Part shown: one piece after another, positions 12,101-22,743 of the stretch | Position numbering within the stretch: position 1 is the stretch's first letter | How the letters are laid out: every line of letters starts with the position of its first letter | The notes under the pieces: model-generated | Told to the model about the DNA's origin: nothing | The model's database searches: none | What the model saw: only the letters and a program-made list of their open reading frames with translations | Assembly (NCBI RefSeq): GCF_002994745.2 | Contig: NC_037092.1 | Span: 85,170,824 to 85,234,823, forward strand | DNA length: 64,000 bases | DNA from: Rosa chinensis | Taxonomy: Eukaryota; Streptophyta; Magnoliopsida; Rosales; Rosaceae | Direction: 5' to 3' | Position numbers and translations under genes: made by a program

Positions 12101-13798
12101 GCATAAAATAAATCCTGTAACAGAAAGGCAAAATATACCTCTGTTTGTGGTTATTTCATACTCTAGTCTGTACATTAAAGGAATGTGCAGACCAGCATCA
12201 AAGATCATCAATGTCATATCAATAAGTTTCAAATAAAAGCATCTACATATCATTACATGAATCTGTAGCAAAGTAGCAATATCATATCATGAATGGAATT
12301 TTGGATATCCATGAGTACTAACTATTGTAGAGAAGTTCATAGCATAGCTAAATAACTAGCCATGGGAATAGACAATAGAATAATGGGTACCTTTTGTGTA
12401 CCATAATACTGAACTATGTTCTCATGTTGAAACTGACTCAGAAAAGCAATCTCCTGGAAGGAAAATAAAAACAAAAACAGACAATGAGAAGAAAATCTCA
12501 GCAAGCAACAGAAAACAAGGTAGAGTACTCTACTGGTATACGATCATTGAGTCAATTACTTAATAGTTAATATCAAGGACATGCAATTTCAGGACATAAC
12601 ATGAAATACAAGCAAATGTCACCTGTTCAAGTCGAGAAACTCTTCCTTGATCATGCAAGGAAACTTCCTTGACAGCAAAGAAGCTTCCGCAACTGAAAGA
12701 GAGCATAATCATATTCAGCAAAGATCTTGAAAATATCAGAGCTAAAGAAAAGATGAAAACGTGGAACCACTATTTTAATAAACATTATATGAGAAAATTT
12801 GTCGGTATATAAGTGCATTGGAAACAAAGAAAAGTTCACTTTAATACAGTTATAAATTTTTCATAAGGCCATAAGGGAACAAGGATTTTATCCATGGAAG
12901 TAAGATACTGCAGAAGTTGCAAGAATAAAAGGAACAAGTGGATAGGCATCCTCACTCCCGTATTAAACGATAAGAGATACCACAAAGGCTCAATAGTCTC
13001 ATAATCAGCCTAGCTCGAGCATGGAAGGTTCAAACTTCCTCTTCACACTAAGCAGAGCTGGTCTTTTCATCACTATATCACTAAGTTCACTGAGTTTATC
13101 TTTCTTCCGTCACTTGAATTTTGAAACAATCACCCTAAAATACTGGTTAAAATCCTTGAAACAATCACCCTTAACTCGCATCACATATTGAAGTTTCGAC
13201 CCTTCACAGGCATGGGTTTACCGATCAATCCACCTAATCCTAAATGTAGAGATAACTGTGAAGTAGAGAATCGACATCAATATACAATTGAACAACTCCG
13301 ACCTCAAGCAATGCAAGACAATGAAACTTTAAGACATCTACAAGATTGAGCATTCATATTAAGCAGCTAAAATGAGCTTTGAGCAGCACTCACTCAGCAA
13401 ATACTTCATACACAGACCCGAAATAGCCGTTGCCGAGATGACCAACCTTTTTCCAATTAGTGATAATAAGCTTAGGCTTCCCAGTACAACACCCGCTCGG
13501 CCCCGCCAATGTGACTTGAATTTTTGTCAAGTCAGGGCTCTGGGATACCACACCAGTCATCACAAAATCAAAATTCCTACTTTCTCTGGATTGTGCAGCA
13601 ACATGATTCACCATGGTTGTCTTGCCGATGTTGCCCATCCCGTCATCCTTAAGCCCCTTCTTCATAACTTTAAGTATGGCTTTTCTTATTGCTGCTTCAA
13701 ATGCTTCAGGATTAATTGTAATCCCAATTTCAATTTCAATAGGTATTACTTGACGGCACACAAAACCCACAATTTCCTCCATAACTTCTCTATCAGTC
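9150..13798 (-). CDS. NB-ARC fragment fused to MEKK1-type MAPKKK
   Basis: Eight exons can be read on the minus strand: 13,798-13,394, 12,692-12,623, 12,453-12,391, 11,663-11,506, 11,289-11,217, 11,110-11,051, 9,579-9,469 and 9,365-9,150, all with GT/AG borders and matching phases. Exon 1 opens with NLR linker and P-loop ([11 protein letters not shown], fitting GxxxxGKT) and RNBS-A-like [12 protein letters not shown]. It then passes without a stop or intron into [11 protein letters not shown] and the kinase glycine loop [11 protein letters not shown]. Later exons give AVKEVSL (lysine), a C-helix Glu, [38 protein letters not shown] and a C-lobe ending HPFVNKPLP. The kinase looks complete and is of the MEKK1 (MAPKKK1) type, which in Arabidopsis feeds MKK1/2-MPK4 in immunity. 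From the ATG at 13,782 it would be about 379 residues. NB-ARC stops before kinase-2. Whether it is transcribed is unknown. Confidence 0.85.
11931..12174. repeat. 122-bp tandem duplication in kinase intron
   Basis: Two adjacent units, beginning with 'gtgagtttgta' at 11,931 and 12,053, share almost the same sequence up to 'aaatatacctctgtttgtg'. They lie in the intron between the kinase exons at 12,391-12,453 and 11,506-11,663. A shorter 34-bp tandem duplication ('tagaatcatcatacgcaac') lies at about 9,630-9,690, in the intron upstream of exon 7. Confidence 0.8.
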
Positions 13799-13822
13799 CT
13801 ACAGGAAAGGAAGAAACAAGGG

Positions 13823-14232
13823 TCAAATAAATACAAAAAGTTGTGCGCATAACTTTTTATATTGAAATATGATGAGATGATCATGATACTTACTAGTAAT
13901 TATTTGTACACCACCCAAAGAAATTAGCCAAAACTCTTCGGATCTGGTTCCATGCTTACAGAAAGCTTCGCCAAAACTCTTCTTCTGAAATCGAACATCA
14001 GAGGGCTCCACGTCATAAAAGAGTGGAAGAAATCTGTTCTGATCTTCCATGCACTCACAAATCTGTCTCTAAGTTCCTCCAAACACCAAGTAGAAGAAGC
14101 ATAATTTTGCGAGAGAATAACGATTGCAAACCTTGGTTCTCTAACTGCTGTTAAGAGAGTTGGAGAAATAACATCCCCTACTTGAAGATCTTGATCATCC
14201 ATGACTGCTTTAATTCCACTAAGGTAGATCAT
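13823..14232 (-). pseudogene. TIR domain fragment upstream of the kinase fusion
   Basis: Reading leftward from 14,232 the frame gives GIKAVMDDQDLQVGDVISP, then FAIVILSQNYASSTWCLEEL, which are TIR-domain motifs; WCLEEL carries the conserved Glu of TIR NADases. After a frameshift near 14,050 a second frame continues with FLPLFYDVEPSDVRFQKKSF. The first third of the TIR (the DVFLSFRG part) is missing because the fragment is joined to copia sequence. The last part, equivalent to residues just before the intron of gene E, is deleted. Joining the donor near 13,890 to the exon at 13,798 would give a TAG across the junction, so a continuous TIR-NB-kinase protein is not supported from this copy as it stands. 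Confidence 0.8.
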
Positions 14233-14239
14233 CCATGAT

Positions 14240-16789
14240 CTTGATCATCCAAAACTCGTACCACTAAGGTAGCTCAAAATGTGTTTTACACCATTCCAAT
14301 GACGCAACGTTGGAGCAGAGCTGTATCTTGCCAATAAATTGACTGCAAATGCAATATCTGGTCTAGTGCACTGTGCCAAATAAAGCAGGGCACCTATAGC
14401 ACTGAGATATGGTACTTCTGGACCAAGGATAATTTCACCTTCTTGTCTCGGACGGAATGGATCTTTCTCAACGTCAAGACATCGAACGACCATTGGGCTG
14501 CTTAGTGGATAGGCTTTGTCCATGCCAAATCTTTTCAAAACTTTTTCAGCATAAGCTGATTGATGGACAAGAATCTCACTAGCAAAATGCTCGATCTGCA
14601 GGCTGAGGCAAAATTTTGTTTTCCCAAGGTCTTTCATTTCAAATTCTTTCTTCAAATATTCTGCAGTCTTTGTGAGCTCTTCGGGGCTCCCAATTAAATT
14701 CATGTCATCGACATAGATAGTAAATTAATTGATGTCAAGAACTCCACCACCAATCATGTCATCGACATGGCTCCCATTGTTCGCAAAGAAGTCAGAAACA
14801 TCAAGGGAAGATATATCTAATAGCCCAGACGATTCCCAAGGATCAGAATGATCAATGTGGTTTGTTTCCACATTTTTCCCTTCTAGGGAGGCTTGGTAAA
14901 GATCCACCAAATGCTTGGGTGTTTGACATGTACGAACCCAATGATTGGATGAGCCACACCTATGACAACTGTTGTCATTGTTTCTTGGAATTCTGCTTGT
15001 TTGGCCATTCCTTTTGTTAATCTTGGCAATGTTTCTTGATCCCAAATTTTGGTTATGACCTCCATGACCACGACCACTACGTCGTCCACGGCCACGTCTA
15101 CGACCATGATTATAACCATTGCCATGCCTTCCTCAACGTCCATTTACATTCCCATTAGAATTTGTGGCATTTGCTTCCGGGAATGGTTGTGATCTGGTTG
15201 GATGGGATTGATGGTTTTTCATCAACAGCTCATTGTTCTGTTCAACCACAAGATGATAAGAAATTAAATCTGAATATTTCTTGAATCCACGCTTTCGATA
15301 TTACTGTTGCAGGAGCATGTTTGAAGTGTGGAAAGTGGATAATGTTTTCTCTAGCAACATCTCTTCACTTATTTGCTCACCACACAATCTTAATAGGGAG
15401 CTAATTCTGAACAGAGCTAAATTGTACTCCTTCACTGTATTGAAATCTTGAAGGCGCAAATGCGTTCATTCATAGCGAGCTCTAGGGAGTATCACATCCT
15501 TTTGATGAGCATATCGCTCGGCTAAGCTTTCCAAAGCTCGAGTGGATCTTTGATAGTGAGGTATTTGTCTTTCAATCCTTCATGGATATGATGACGAAGA
15601 AAGATCATGGATTTGGCGCGATCCTGTTGGGATGCGGTATTGCCCTCTTTGATAGTATTTCCAAGATTTGAGGCCTGAAGGTGTATCACGACATCTAGGA
15701 CCCAAGAAAGGTAATTCTTGCTGGAAATGTCGAGCGCGACAAATTCCAATTTTGCCAAGTTTGCCATCTCCTATACCAAGAAGATGAGATATGTCAGAAT
15801 CCATGAATGTTAGAACTGCGGTTCTTAACACTGAAATAATTTAAACTTCGTGAAGGAAGTAATTCACTCGAAACTTTAGGTTCGAGGCTGACATATCTAT
15901 TTGAACAATGGATCATGAATGAGCCATGTACTCGAAGCTTCAGCATTGAGACTTATTATTAGAACGTGAGGTTCTATATATTGGTGGTTTGAACTTGGGG
16001 TCCAAACGCTTAGCATTCGAAACTTTCAGGTTCAAGATGGGCCAATTAGGAACTTCCTGTTATAAATTTTTTTGGTGGTTTGAACTTGAGGTTCAAACTC
16101 TTAGCGCTCGAAACTTCAGGTTCGAGATAAACCAACCGGTTCCGTTAAGTGAATAAAGACATGAATATAGATTACACAAAGATGGTAATAAATCAAGATG
16201 ATAAATAATGTTTACTTACCTCAACCAATTGAGAAGATAAGAGTGCAAAAGTTTGTTGCATAATGAAATTAATTTAGCAAGAGAGAATCACACATCATAT
16301 AAATAAATTCATAGATGAAAGATAAGTAAAATATCTTTGGGAACTCATAGATTGTGAGCATTGGTTGAAAGCAACAATGTTGCACCATATGACTCTTTGA
16401 TCATCATCGAGTTTATGAAAGCGGTAGAGACATTCGTGCTGAAAACGTGTTATAATATAAGGGAAGGAACTTACTTGCTTGGTTGTGAGGAATGAAGTTG
16501 TTGACTTGCTAGAAAGTAAAGAGTGTGAAGAGAGAAGAGTAGATGGGGGAAAGTGGTGTGTATATTCCATTCTTCACTAGTCCCTTTATATATGGTTGAA
16601 TGACTTGATGACCACTCATGTTGTAACTTGGTGGTCACTCTCAAGTTACATGATGGTCACTCTTAAGTTACTTGGTGATCACTCACAAACTTTCTTGCTA
16701 TTACATCATGAAGGTACTAGCTAGTGAATATTACAAAGTGACCCCAAAATAATTATGTGGACAGCCACACAATAATAGTATTTACAACA
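14240..16789 (-). mobile_element. Truncated Ty1/copia element C
   Basis: Minus-strand order is LTR (16,789-16,448), primer site, leader with short inverted 'gaaacttcaggttcgag' repeats (15,830-16,130), gag start near 15,767 (MANLAKLEFVALDIS), zinc knuckle CHRCGSSNHWVRTC (about 14,950) and then, directly, the reverse transcriptase/RNase H linker (14,703-14,245, with YVDDMNLIG just before and CTRPDIAFAVNLLARY). Protease, integrase and the first part of the RT are deleted; a repeated 'catgtcatcgacat' at both sides of the deletion (14,701 and 14,755) suggests a microhomology event. The 3' LTR is absent; the element ends abruptly against the TIR fragment. Frameshifts break gag near 15,150-15,500. 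It is dead. Confidence 0.85.
16448..16789 (-). repeat. 5' LTR of copia element C
   Basis: On the minus strand the LTR starts TGTTGTAAATACT and ends TTATATTATAACA, 342 bp. It contains a TATA-like CATATATAAAGGGA and is followed directly by CGTTTTCAGCACGA, nearly the same as the CGTTATCAGCACGAGC following the 5' LTRs of copia copies A and B; this marks the likely primer-binding position. Confidence 0.7.
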
Positions 16790-16977
16790 TTTAACCCTTT
16801 TTTTGAAACATTTTAAAAATAACCATATATAAGGGTAAAATGTCTTGATTATCCTCATATTTAACGGAAGTAACCACAAAATGAAGTACATATTCTACAT
16901 TACAAATAACCGAAAAGTTAAGCCAGGCAATCACATTATATTAAGCTGGAGGTAATGCTTTTAGTTTCAACATAATG

Positions 16978-18672
16978 TTAAGCCTGGCAAATAAGGCCAG
17001 GGAGTATCAATAAATATAAGCAAGCACAAACTATTGGGATGTTATAATCTTCTAGAAATAGGCAACACAGCAAGAAGCATGACTTGTAGTCCTCATCTTT
17101 CAAGTACTCGTAGCTTAATTTTATACATTCGAAAGCATTTTCATCATGGTCAGGGTTGACAATTTGTGACTTCTCTAATTGTTGAGCTGCTTTTTGCCAT
17201 TCCGCCAGATCTTTATCTCCAAGTGCCCTTGCAACTGCTATCAGTGCAATGGGTAGACCCCTACATTCTCTAGCTACCTTCCTCACTACAACCTCAAAAA
17301 TGGTCGATTCAAAAGACCTTGCATTTCTCACAAACAATTTCCAAGAATCTTGTTCTGATAAGATATTGAGAGGAATGTCATTGCTTGGCTGTCCATGGAA
17401 TTACAAACATTCAAAGGTAGCTGATGAGCTTGGACTACTGTCCGGAGCTTCATGATCATTACTCTCATATCCAAGATCTGAATCAGAGAAAACTTGATAT
17501 TTTTCATCTCGTTCAATATTCTCTAGCCATGTGGTGGTGGCCAGAGAACAATCAACTTCTTTTGCTGTGAAAAAGTCACAGCTTTCCAGAAGAAGAGAAT
17601 TATCACAAGCAATCATTATCTTTTCTCCACGTTCCAAGAGGCTAGAGCTTTAGTCTTTAGAGACTAATTCCTTGATACTTTTTATGGCCATAGCTTTCAT
17701 CCATGGGATGCTCAGATTTGGTTTTCCATTGTTTCTCACAGTGGTGGGCTTAACTACAGGGCATTGAATAATCCTAAAATGATGGTATAGAGAAATTTAA
17801 TTTATCTGTCCATTTATCATTGTCCACTCTGGTGGAGTTGATATAAATTTTAATCTCAAAATGCACCCTTCAGGTCTAATGTGTTTAACGGTTTCAGATA
17901 TAATATCTAGAAGCCCTTTTAGATCTTCATTGGATTTTGTCCAAAGATTATGAACAAAACCGTTTTCCACATGCCACAACTTGTGTTTCTGAGCTTGAAC
18001 ATCAACTAAATATCCTCCACAATAAGGGCCAAGAACCACAGATAACGTCGAAGGGAGATCATTTCTATATCCAATTTCTCCTATAAGATTATGGAAATCA
18101 AACCACTCAGATTCTATAGGTTGTATTTTACTGCACACAAAATCCACAATTGTGTCTACAAGTTCTCTATCAGTCCTACAAGTTCTCCACCAGAGCTTTC
18201 ATGCTTATTGAAAGCTTCTCCGAAACTCTGCTTCCGGTACCGTATATTTTTGGGTTCCACATTATAGAAAAGTGGAAAAATTCGGTTGTTTTCTTCCATG
18301 CACTCATAGATCTTTGTCAGTTCCTCCAAACACCAAGTAGATAGAAGAAGCATAGTTTTCCGACATAACAACGATTGCAAACCTTGATTCTTCAATTGCC
18401 TTTCAGAGAACGGGAGAAATCGCATCCACTACTAGAAGATCTCGGTCATCCATGAATGTTGTAATTCCTCTCTTGTTTTGCAGCCGATGGTATAGATCGG
18501 ATGTAATACTCCTTCGAGTGTCAGGACCCCTGAAACTCAAAAACACATCATACTTCCACTCAACAGCTGATGATGAAGAAGAGGAAGAAGCGACCGTCCC
18601 GGCGGCAACACTAGCTTCAGGCGTGAGTACCGTCTTGGAGGATACATCTACCGGGAACAACTGTTGGGTCAC
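16978..18672 (-). pseudogene. NLR copy B: TIR, foreign insert, NB-ARC remnant
   Basis: The TIR starts around 18,560 (KYDVFLSFRGPDTRR) after a Ser-rich leader. It has an in-frame TGA at 18,403-18,405 and, near 18,337-18,345, a 4-bp repeat (agat) that shifts the frame inside NYASSTWCLEEL. The TIR end is joined directly to the next exon, with loss of intron sequence. After the linker (VDFVCSKIQPIESEW) about 700 bp (17,410-18,100) are unlike any NB-ARC; the P-loop, kinase-2 and RNBS-B are missing. NLR sequence resumes at about 17,400 with a CNSMDSQAM stretch (frameshifted), then CRGLPIALIAVARAL and CFLLCCLFLEDYNIPI, and stops before the MHD motif. It sits head-to-tail with the other copies. Confidence 0.85.
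17410..18100 (-). other. Unidentified coding-like insert inside NLR B
   Basis: After ...QPIESEW the frame runs on for about 100 residues (WFDFHNLIGEIGYRNDLPS...), ends near 17,797, and a further open stretch follows (NGKPNLSIPWMKAMAIKSIK, then acidic/Ser-rich ...SDLGYESNDHEAPDSSPSS) with one TAG between. The composition is protein-like rather than intronic, and it replaces the NB-ARC between linker and kinase-3. I do not recognise a family. It may be a captured domain of another gene, or exons brought in by rearrangement. Confidence 0.4.
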
Positions 18673-18844
18673 AGGTTGCGAATCAGTACCGTCCTTGACC
18701 CAGACCCCGAATATCTTGCAGCCACTTACCAGAAAGGAAAGCTGAGAAATAAAAAAACTGTATGAAAGAACAAACCCATATTTCTGGGCAAAACGGTATG
18801 AAAGAACAAGAACAAGAACAAAAACGAAACAAAACTAAAACTTA

Positions 18845-18900
18845 CCAGAGAGGAAAGCTGAGAAACTAAAAAACACATCATACTTCCATGGACGAGCTGA
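18845..18900 (-). pseudogene. Extra TIR start fragment
   Basis: The minus strand reads SARPWKYDVF followed by a truncated SF and then sequence resembling an intron start (tctggtaagt). The same 'ttctcagctttcc(t/c)ttctggtaagt' words recur near 18,730, so a small local duplication lies just upstream of TIR B. Confidence 0.45.
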
Positions 18901-19189
18901 TAATGATGATGAAACTGATGAAGGGAAGAGATGCAGAGGAGGCTATTGAAACCAGCAAGAAATAAACTAATTTCCACTTTTCCAGTGGGGGGGGGGGGAG
19001 AAATGGGTGAGGGAGATGATAAATGGGGCGGGCGGGGGTTAGGGTGTATATAGTGGGAGTGGGATTTCGTGGGAGTGTGTTCCCGCTCACCATTGGGGAG
19101 GACTTGCCTGCGGTGAGTCTCCACTTTAATCATGTACCATGTTGAGACCGAAAATTTCACAAACCCAAAATAAAAAATTTGGTTCAATG

Positions 19190-19778
19190 CAAAAGTGAGA
19201 GTCCAGTATCTTTAACTTAATTATCTCCAAAGCGGATAATTGTACAAGTTTACTGTGACCAAAGAAGGTAGAGTTCTAGTTGTCTTCAAAATTCAAATAA
19301 AACAAGAAAATGAAGCAACATAATCAATCATGCATGCATCACGTGGATTGTATTCAAGACCAAGTCAAGATTCAAATTTAAAACCTTGGATAATCTTCCC
19401 ATCTTGTAAATTCAAGACCAAGTCAAGATTGCTGGAGAGATTTCAAATCATCTATCCAAGGATGATAACAAAAGCCATGACTTGATATCACTTGAACCGG
19501 TAGCAATCAAATGACTCATTTTGTATGAAGTTTTCAAATTCAAATCCCATACTGGAAGTTGTGGATAATTCCCACGGTTGCAAGTTTGAATGTGGGAGTG
19601 GTTATCATCATCTGAAGATAATTTCAAATTCAAAAATTAAGGTTAACCTGCATGATCTCTTATTCTGCTACGTGCCTATATAAAGAGCTCTTTACATGCA
19701 ACAAGGAGGAGAGAGGCAACGAAAGAGAAGCAAAAAAGTGAAAGAGGAGGAAAAAAGCAGAGAGCTAGGAAACGAAAG

Positions 19779-19816
<38 letters not shown>

Positions 19817-22530
19817 AGAGGGGAAAACACAGGGGAGAGAAGAAAAGACTGTCAGCAAGGGAAGAAGAGAAAATTAATCTGAAGTTAAGAAGAGACCACG
19901 AGAAGCTACAAATATAGAGCAGTGGGTATAATTTCTTCTATATGCTGTCAATTATCATTTTCACTCAAGTGTTCTTTTTGTTTTGTATTATATGATTACA
20001 GAAAGCTAATAGGTGATCATGTAAGACTATAAGCACTCCAAAAAGAAGTTGATGGTCTATCCTCTCGCCAAGAGTCCCTCGTTGATTTCATCCTCACAAA
20101 TCTCACTAACGGCTTCCGGGCAAGACACAAAGTCGACATCAAGCCCTCATTCATAGCCGCGGTGTCACTTCACACTCACTTGTTTTTCGATGCCTATACT
20201 GCGGTGCGTCCTGCGTATAGGTGGTGGAAGCAAGGTTCAAGCTTAAGAGGGATTCACTGTGCTTGTTTTTTATGCCCACATAGCAGTGCGTCCTGCATAT
20301 GAGTGGCAAAAATAAGCTTGTCAAGTGAAAGCCTGGTGGCTACCAGTTCATAACAAGTACCATTATGCGAAGTCCTTAAGTTCATAAAGTGAAGAGACTG
20401 CTCCGGAGGGATCCTTGTGCAGCGCCAAAGCCAAGACGTCACTCCACCTGTATCAAAGCCACCATCAAAATGGTGCCCCAAAAAGCAAAGTAGCTATCTT
20501 TCTACAGAAGGGTGTTCGACTTGGCTTATCCCTAACCACAAGACTGCAGGGTGTTCGGTTTAGCTTACCTTAAATCACAGGACTGCAATGTGTTCTACTT
20601 GACGTGATTTTGTTTCCTTCAAAATGTGTCACCTGCAAGGGATTTAATAAATATACAATCCTAAAGTGATCATGTCTTTTGTTTTGGCGGTGGAAAACTG
20701 ATCAATAGCACATGACGACAAAATGCAATTAAAGCATGATTATCAAAACATAGTGTGCTGCAAGGCATGATTCAAAGTACCAGGAAGCAGCTTTCTATTG
20801 AAATGGGAATTAAATGGCAAAGTTACAAGGAACATGGCCACGTCCAGGTGCTTGGAAGAATCAAAACCATAAACAACTAAGCTTTTGCTTTCTCTCACTT
20901 TGTCCATGAAACGGTGAAGCGCTGATATGCTCAGAGCCTCAGACAAATTCTCTCTCTGAGTAGAACTGGCAGATCTAGCAGATGGTTTTGTGGGTTTAGT
21001 CTGGGCTTCGAATTGAGTGTAGATATAAAATCAAAAAAATTTAGGGGTGTCCAAATCAGTTACAAGCTTTTAGCTAGGCTCTGTGGAATCACCCGTCGAC
21101 AAACTTCAAAGCACTAAAAAGCCAACTCTACAAAGGTCCACATCAAATCTTCGACTCCAATTTCAAAGCTCGTCTTGATGGGTGTCTAGATTAAATATGC
21201 ATCGTCAAATGATACATGGACACTTCACCAAAATTGAGGTGTCCACTCAAAATGAAAGGAGTCATTGAGCCTCTCACAGAAAATGAAAGCAAGTCCATCG
21301 ATAGAGGTCTACTCCAAATCTCTGAGGACTAATCACAAATCTCCGCACGACAGGGTGCCCAAATCAAATCGGTGGATACTCGCCAAATTGGATGTCCTCC
21401 CCAGAATATATTTTTTTGCTTGATGGATTCAAAATATGTACACATCCATCAACCCAAAGTCGGTACAAAACCGAAAATTTTAATCCAATAAACTACAATG
21501 GTTTGATCCCTTCATAGGGTATGTAGGCAGTCTAGCAACCCACTAGATGCAACTGTAACTCCAAACAGAATCCCTGACTCCACCAGTCAAATTCAATCAG
21601 TCCTAAATGAATCACTGACTCCAGTCAAATTCTCCCAACACCACAAAAATCAAATCCATTCCAAATCACACAAATAAAGTCCAAACCAAATTCAAGGGCT
21701 TTAAACCCTTCCCCAAACACAAATTCAAAATAAATGGGTCATCTACCCATTTAAATCTCAAAAGCCGGAACTACATGTGGTTTGATCCCGCAAAGGGTAT
21801 GTAGGCAATCTAGAAACAAACTAATCTAGATACAACCGCGTCCTAAACACAAAATCGAATCCCTGGTCCACTTAAACCAAATTCGTCCCAAACACTACTC
21901 TAATTCCAAAATCAAAGCCCTTCAATGAGTCATCCACTCATCGGAACTCTTAAACTACGAGTGGCTTGATCCCTGTCCAAGGGTACGTAGGCAACCCATT
22001 CAAATATCCGGGTGTAGCGGCAAAAACAAACCAACACATATCCCATCAATTGGTTTCTTCATAAATGGAATCAAATGGTGTTTCCCTGTAACAAGTGATT
22101 GTAATTAAGAGACACATTCTGTCTTGAATGGGTCGAACCCAAAATAATAAAAACTCTATTCACTACATGAATACGAGTGAAATTATGTTGGGTGACATTT
22201 TCGCTCACTATGTGCAATTTTTGCTCAACAACCTTATCTATCTGCAATTTGTATTCTTAGTGTAAATGGACAACAAATTCACCAAGATGCATGCCTGACT
22301 GTCTATATGAAATGTCTATGTTTTATCTTTTTGCAGAAATCCATTATCAGCATCAGTTGATTACTAAAATGAGAGGACGAGTGATCATACTATATTAGTT
22401 ATTAACGAGAAAGAAAAAAGCTAGTTACAATTTCTGGGTAGATCATTGAACCCAAAGATTGACAGAGAGGCTCTATATTACCAAAACACCTTTTCTAAAT
22501 AATGAAGCCCAGCCTTGGCTGTCATTTCAA
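19190..22530. other. Degenerate LTR-retrotransposon-like tract
   Basis: No gene. A TATA-like 'cctatataaagagc' at about 19,675 is followed by a purine-rich segment. A motif of the form aactac..gtggtttgatccc...aagggtatgtaggca occurs three times (about 21,486, 21,770 and 21,955). Spaced copies of this motif are something I associate with leader or LTR regions of plant Ty3/gypsy elements; this is inference. No gag/pol homology, PBS or paired LTRs could be found, and ends were not located. Short frames in it carry no domain. Confidence 0.35.
19780..19815. repeat. (GA)n microsatellite
   Basis: About 36 bp of uninterrupted ga dinucleotide repeat inside a purine-rich segment (19,700-19,890). Confidence 0.95.
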
Positions 22531-22743
22531 GTTATTGACTAATAATATAAGAACGCTTTAAAGTTGAGAATACTCTTTAACATGGATAAAATCATCATTG
22601 TGATTTGTGCATGAACTAATCGGATTGATGGGCCTACTAAATATGTCCTTTGATACATATATACACTTAATGATACGAGACATACCTTAAGAGTGGAAAG
22701 TTGTGAGAGTTGATTCATTGCGGATACTTCCCCATAGTGTGCC

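Noticed and set aside
13394..14232. A continuous TIR-NB-kinase protein
   Set aside because: The TIR part is cut at its start, frameshifted near 14,050 and would create a TAG at the splice to the NB exon; only NB-kinase is open here.
18726..19187. 153-codon minus-strand frame with Pro- and Phe-rich blocks
   Set aside because: Low-complexity reading of the leader before TIR B in a frame other than the NLR; no domain.
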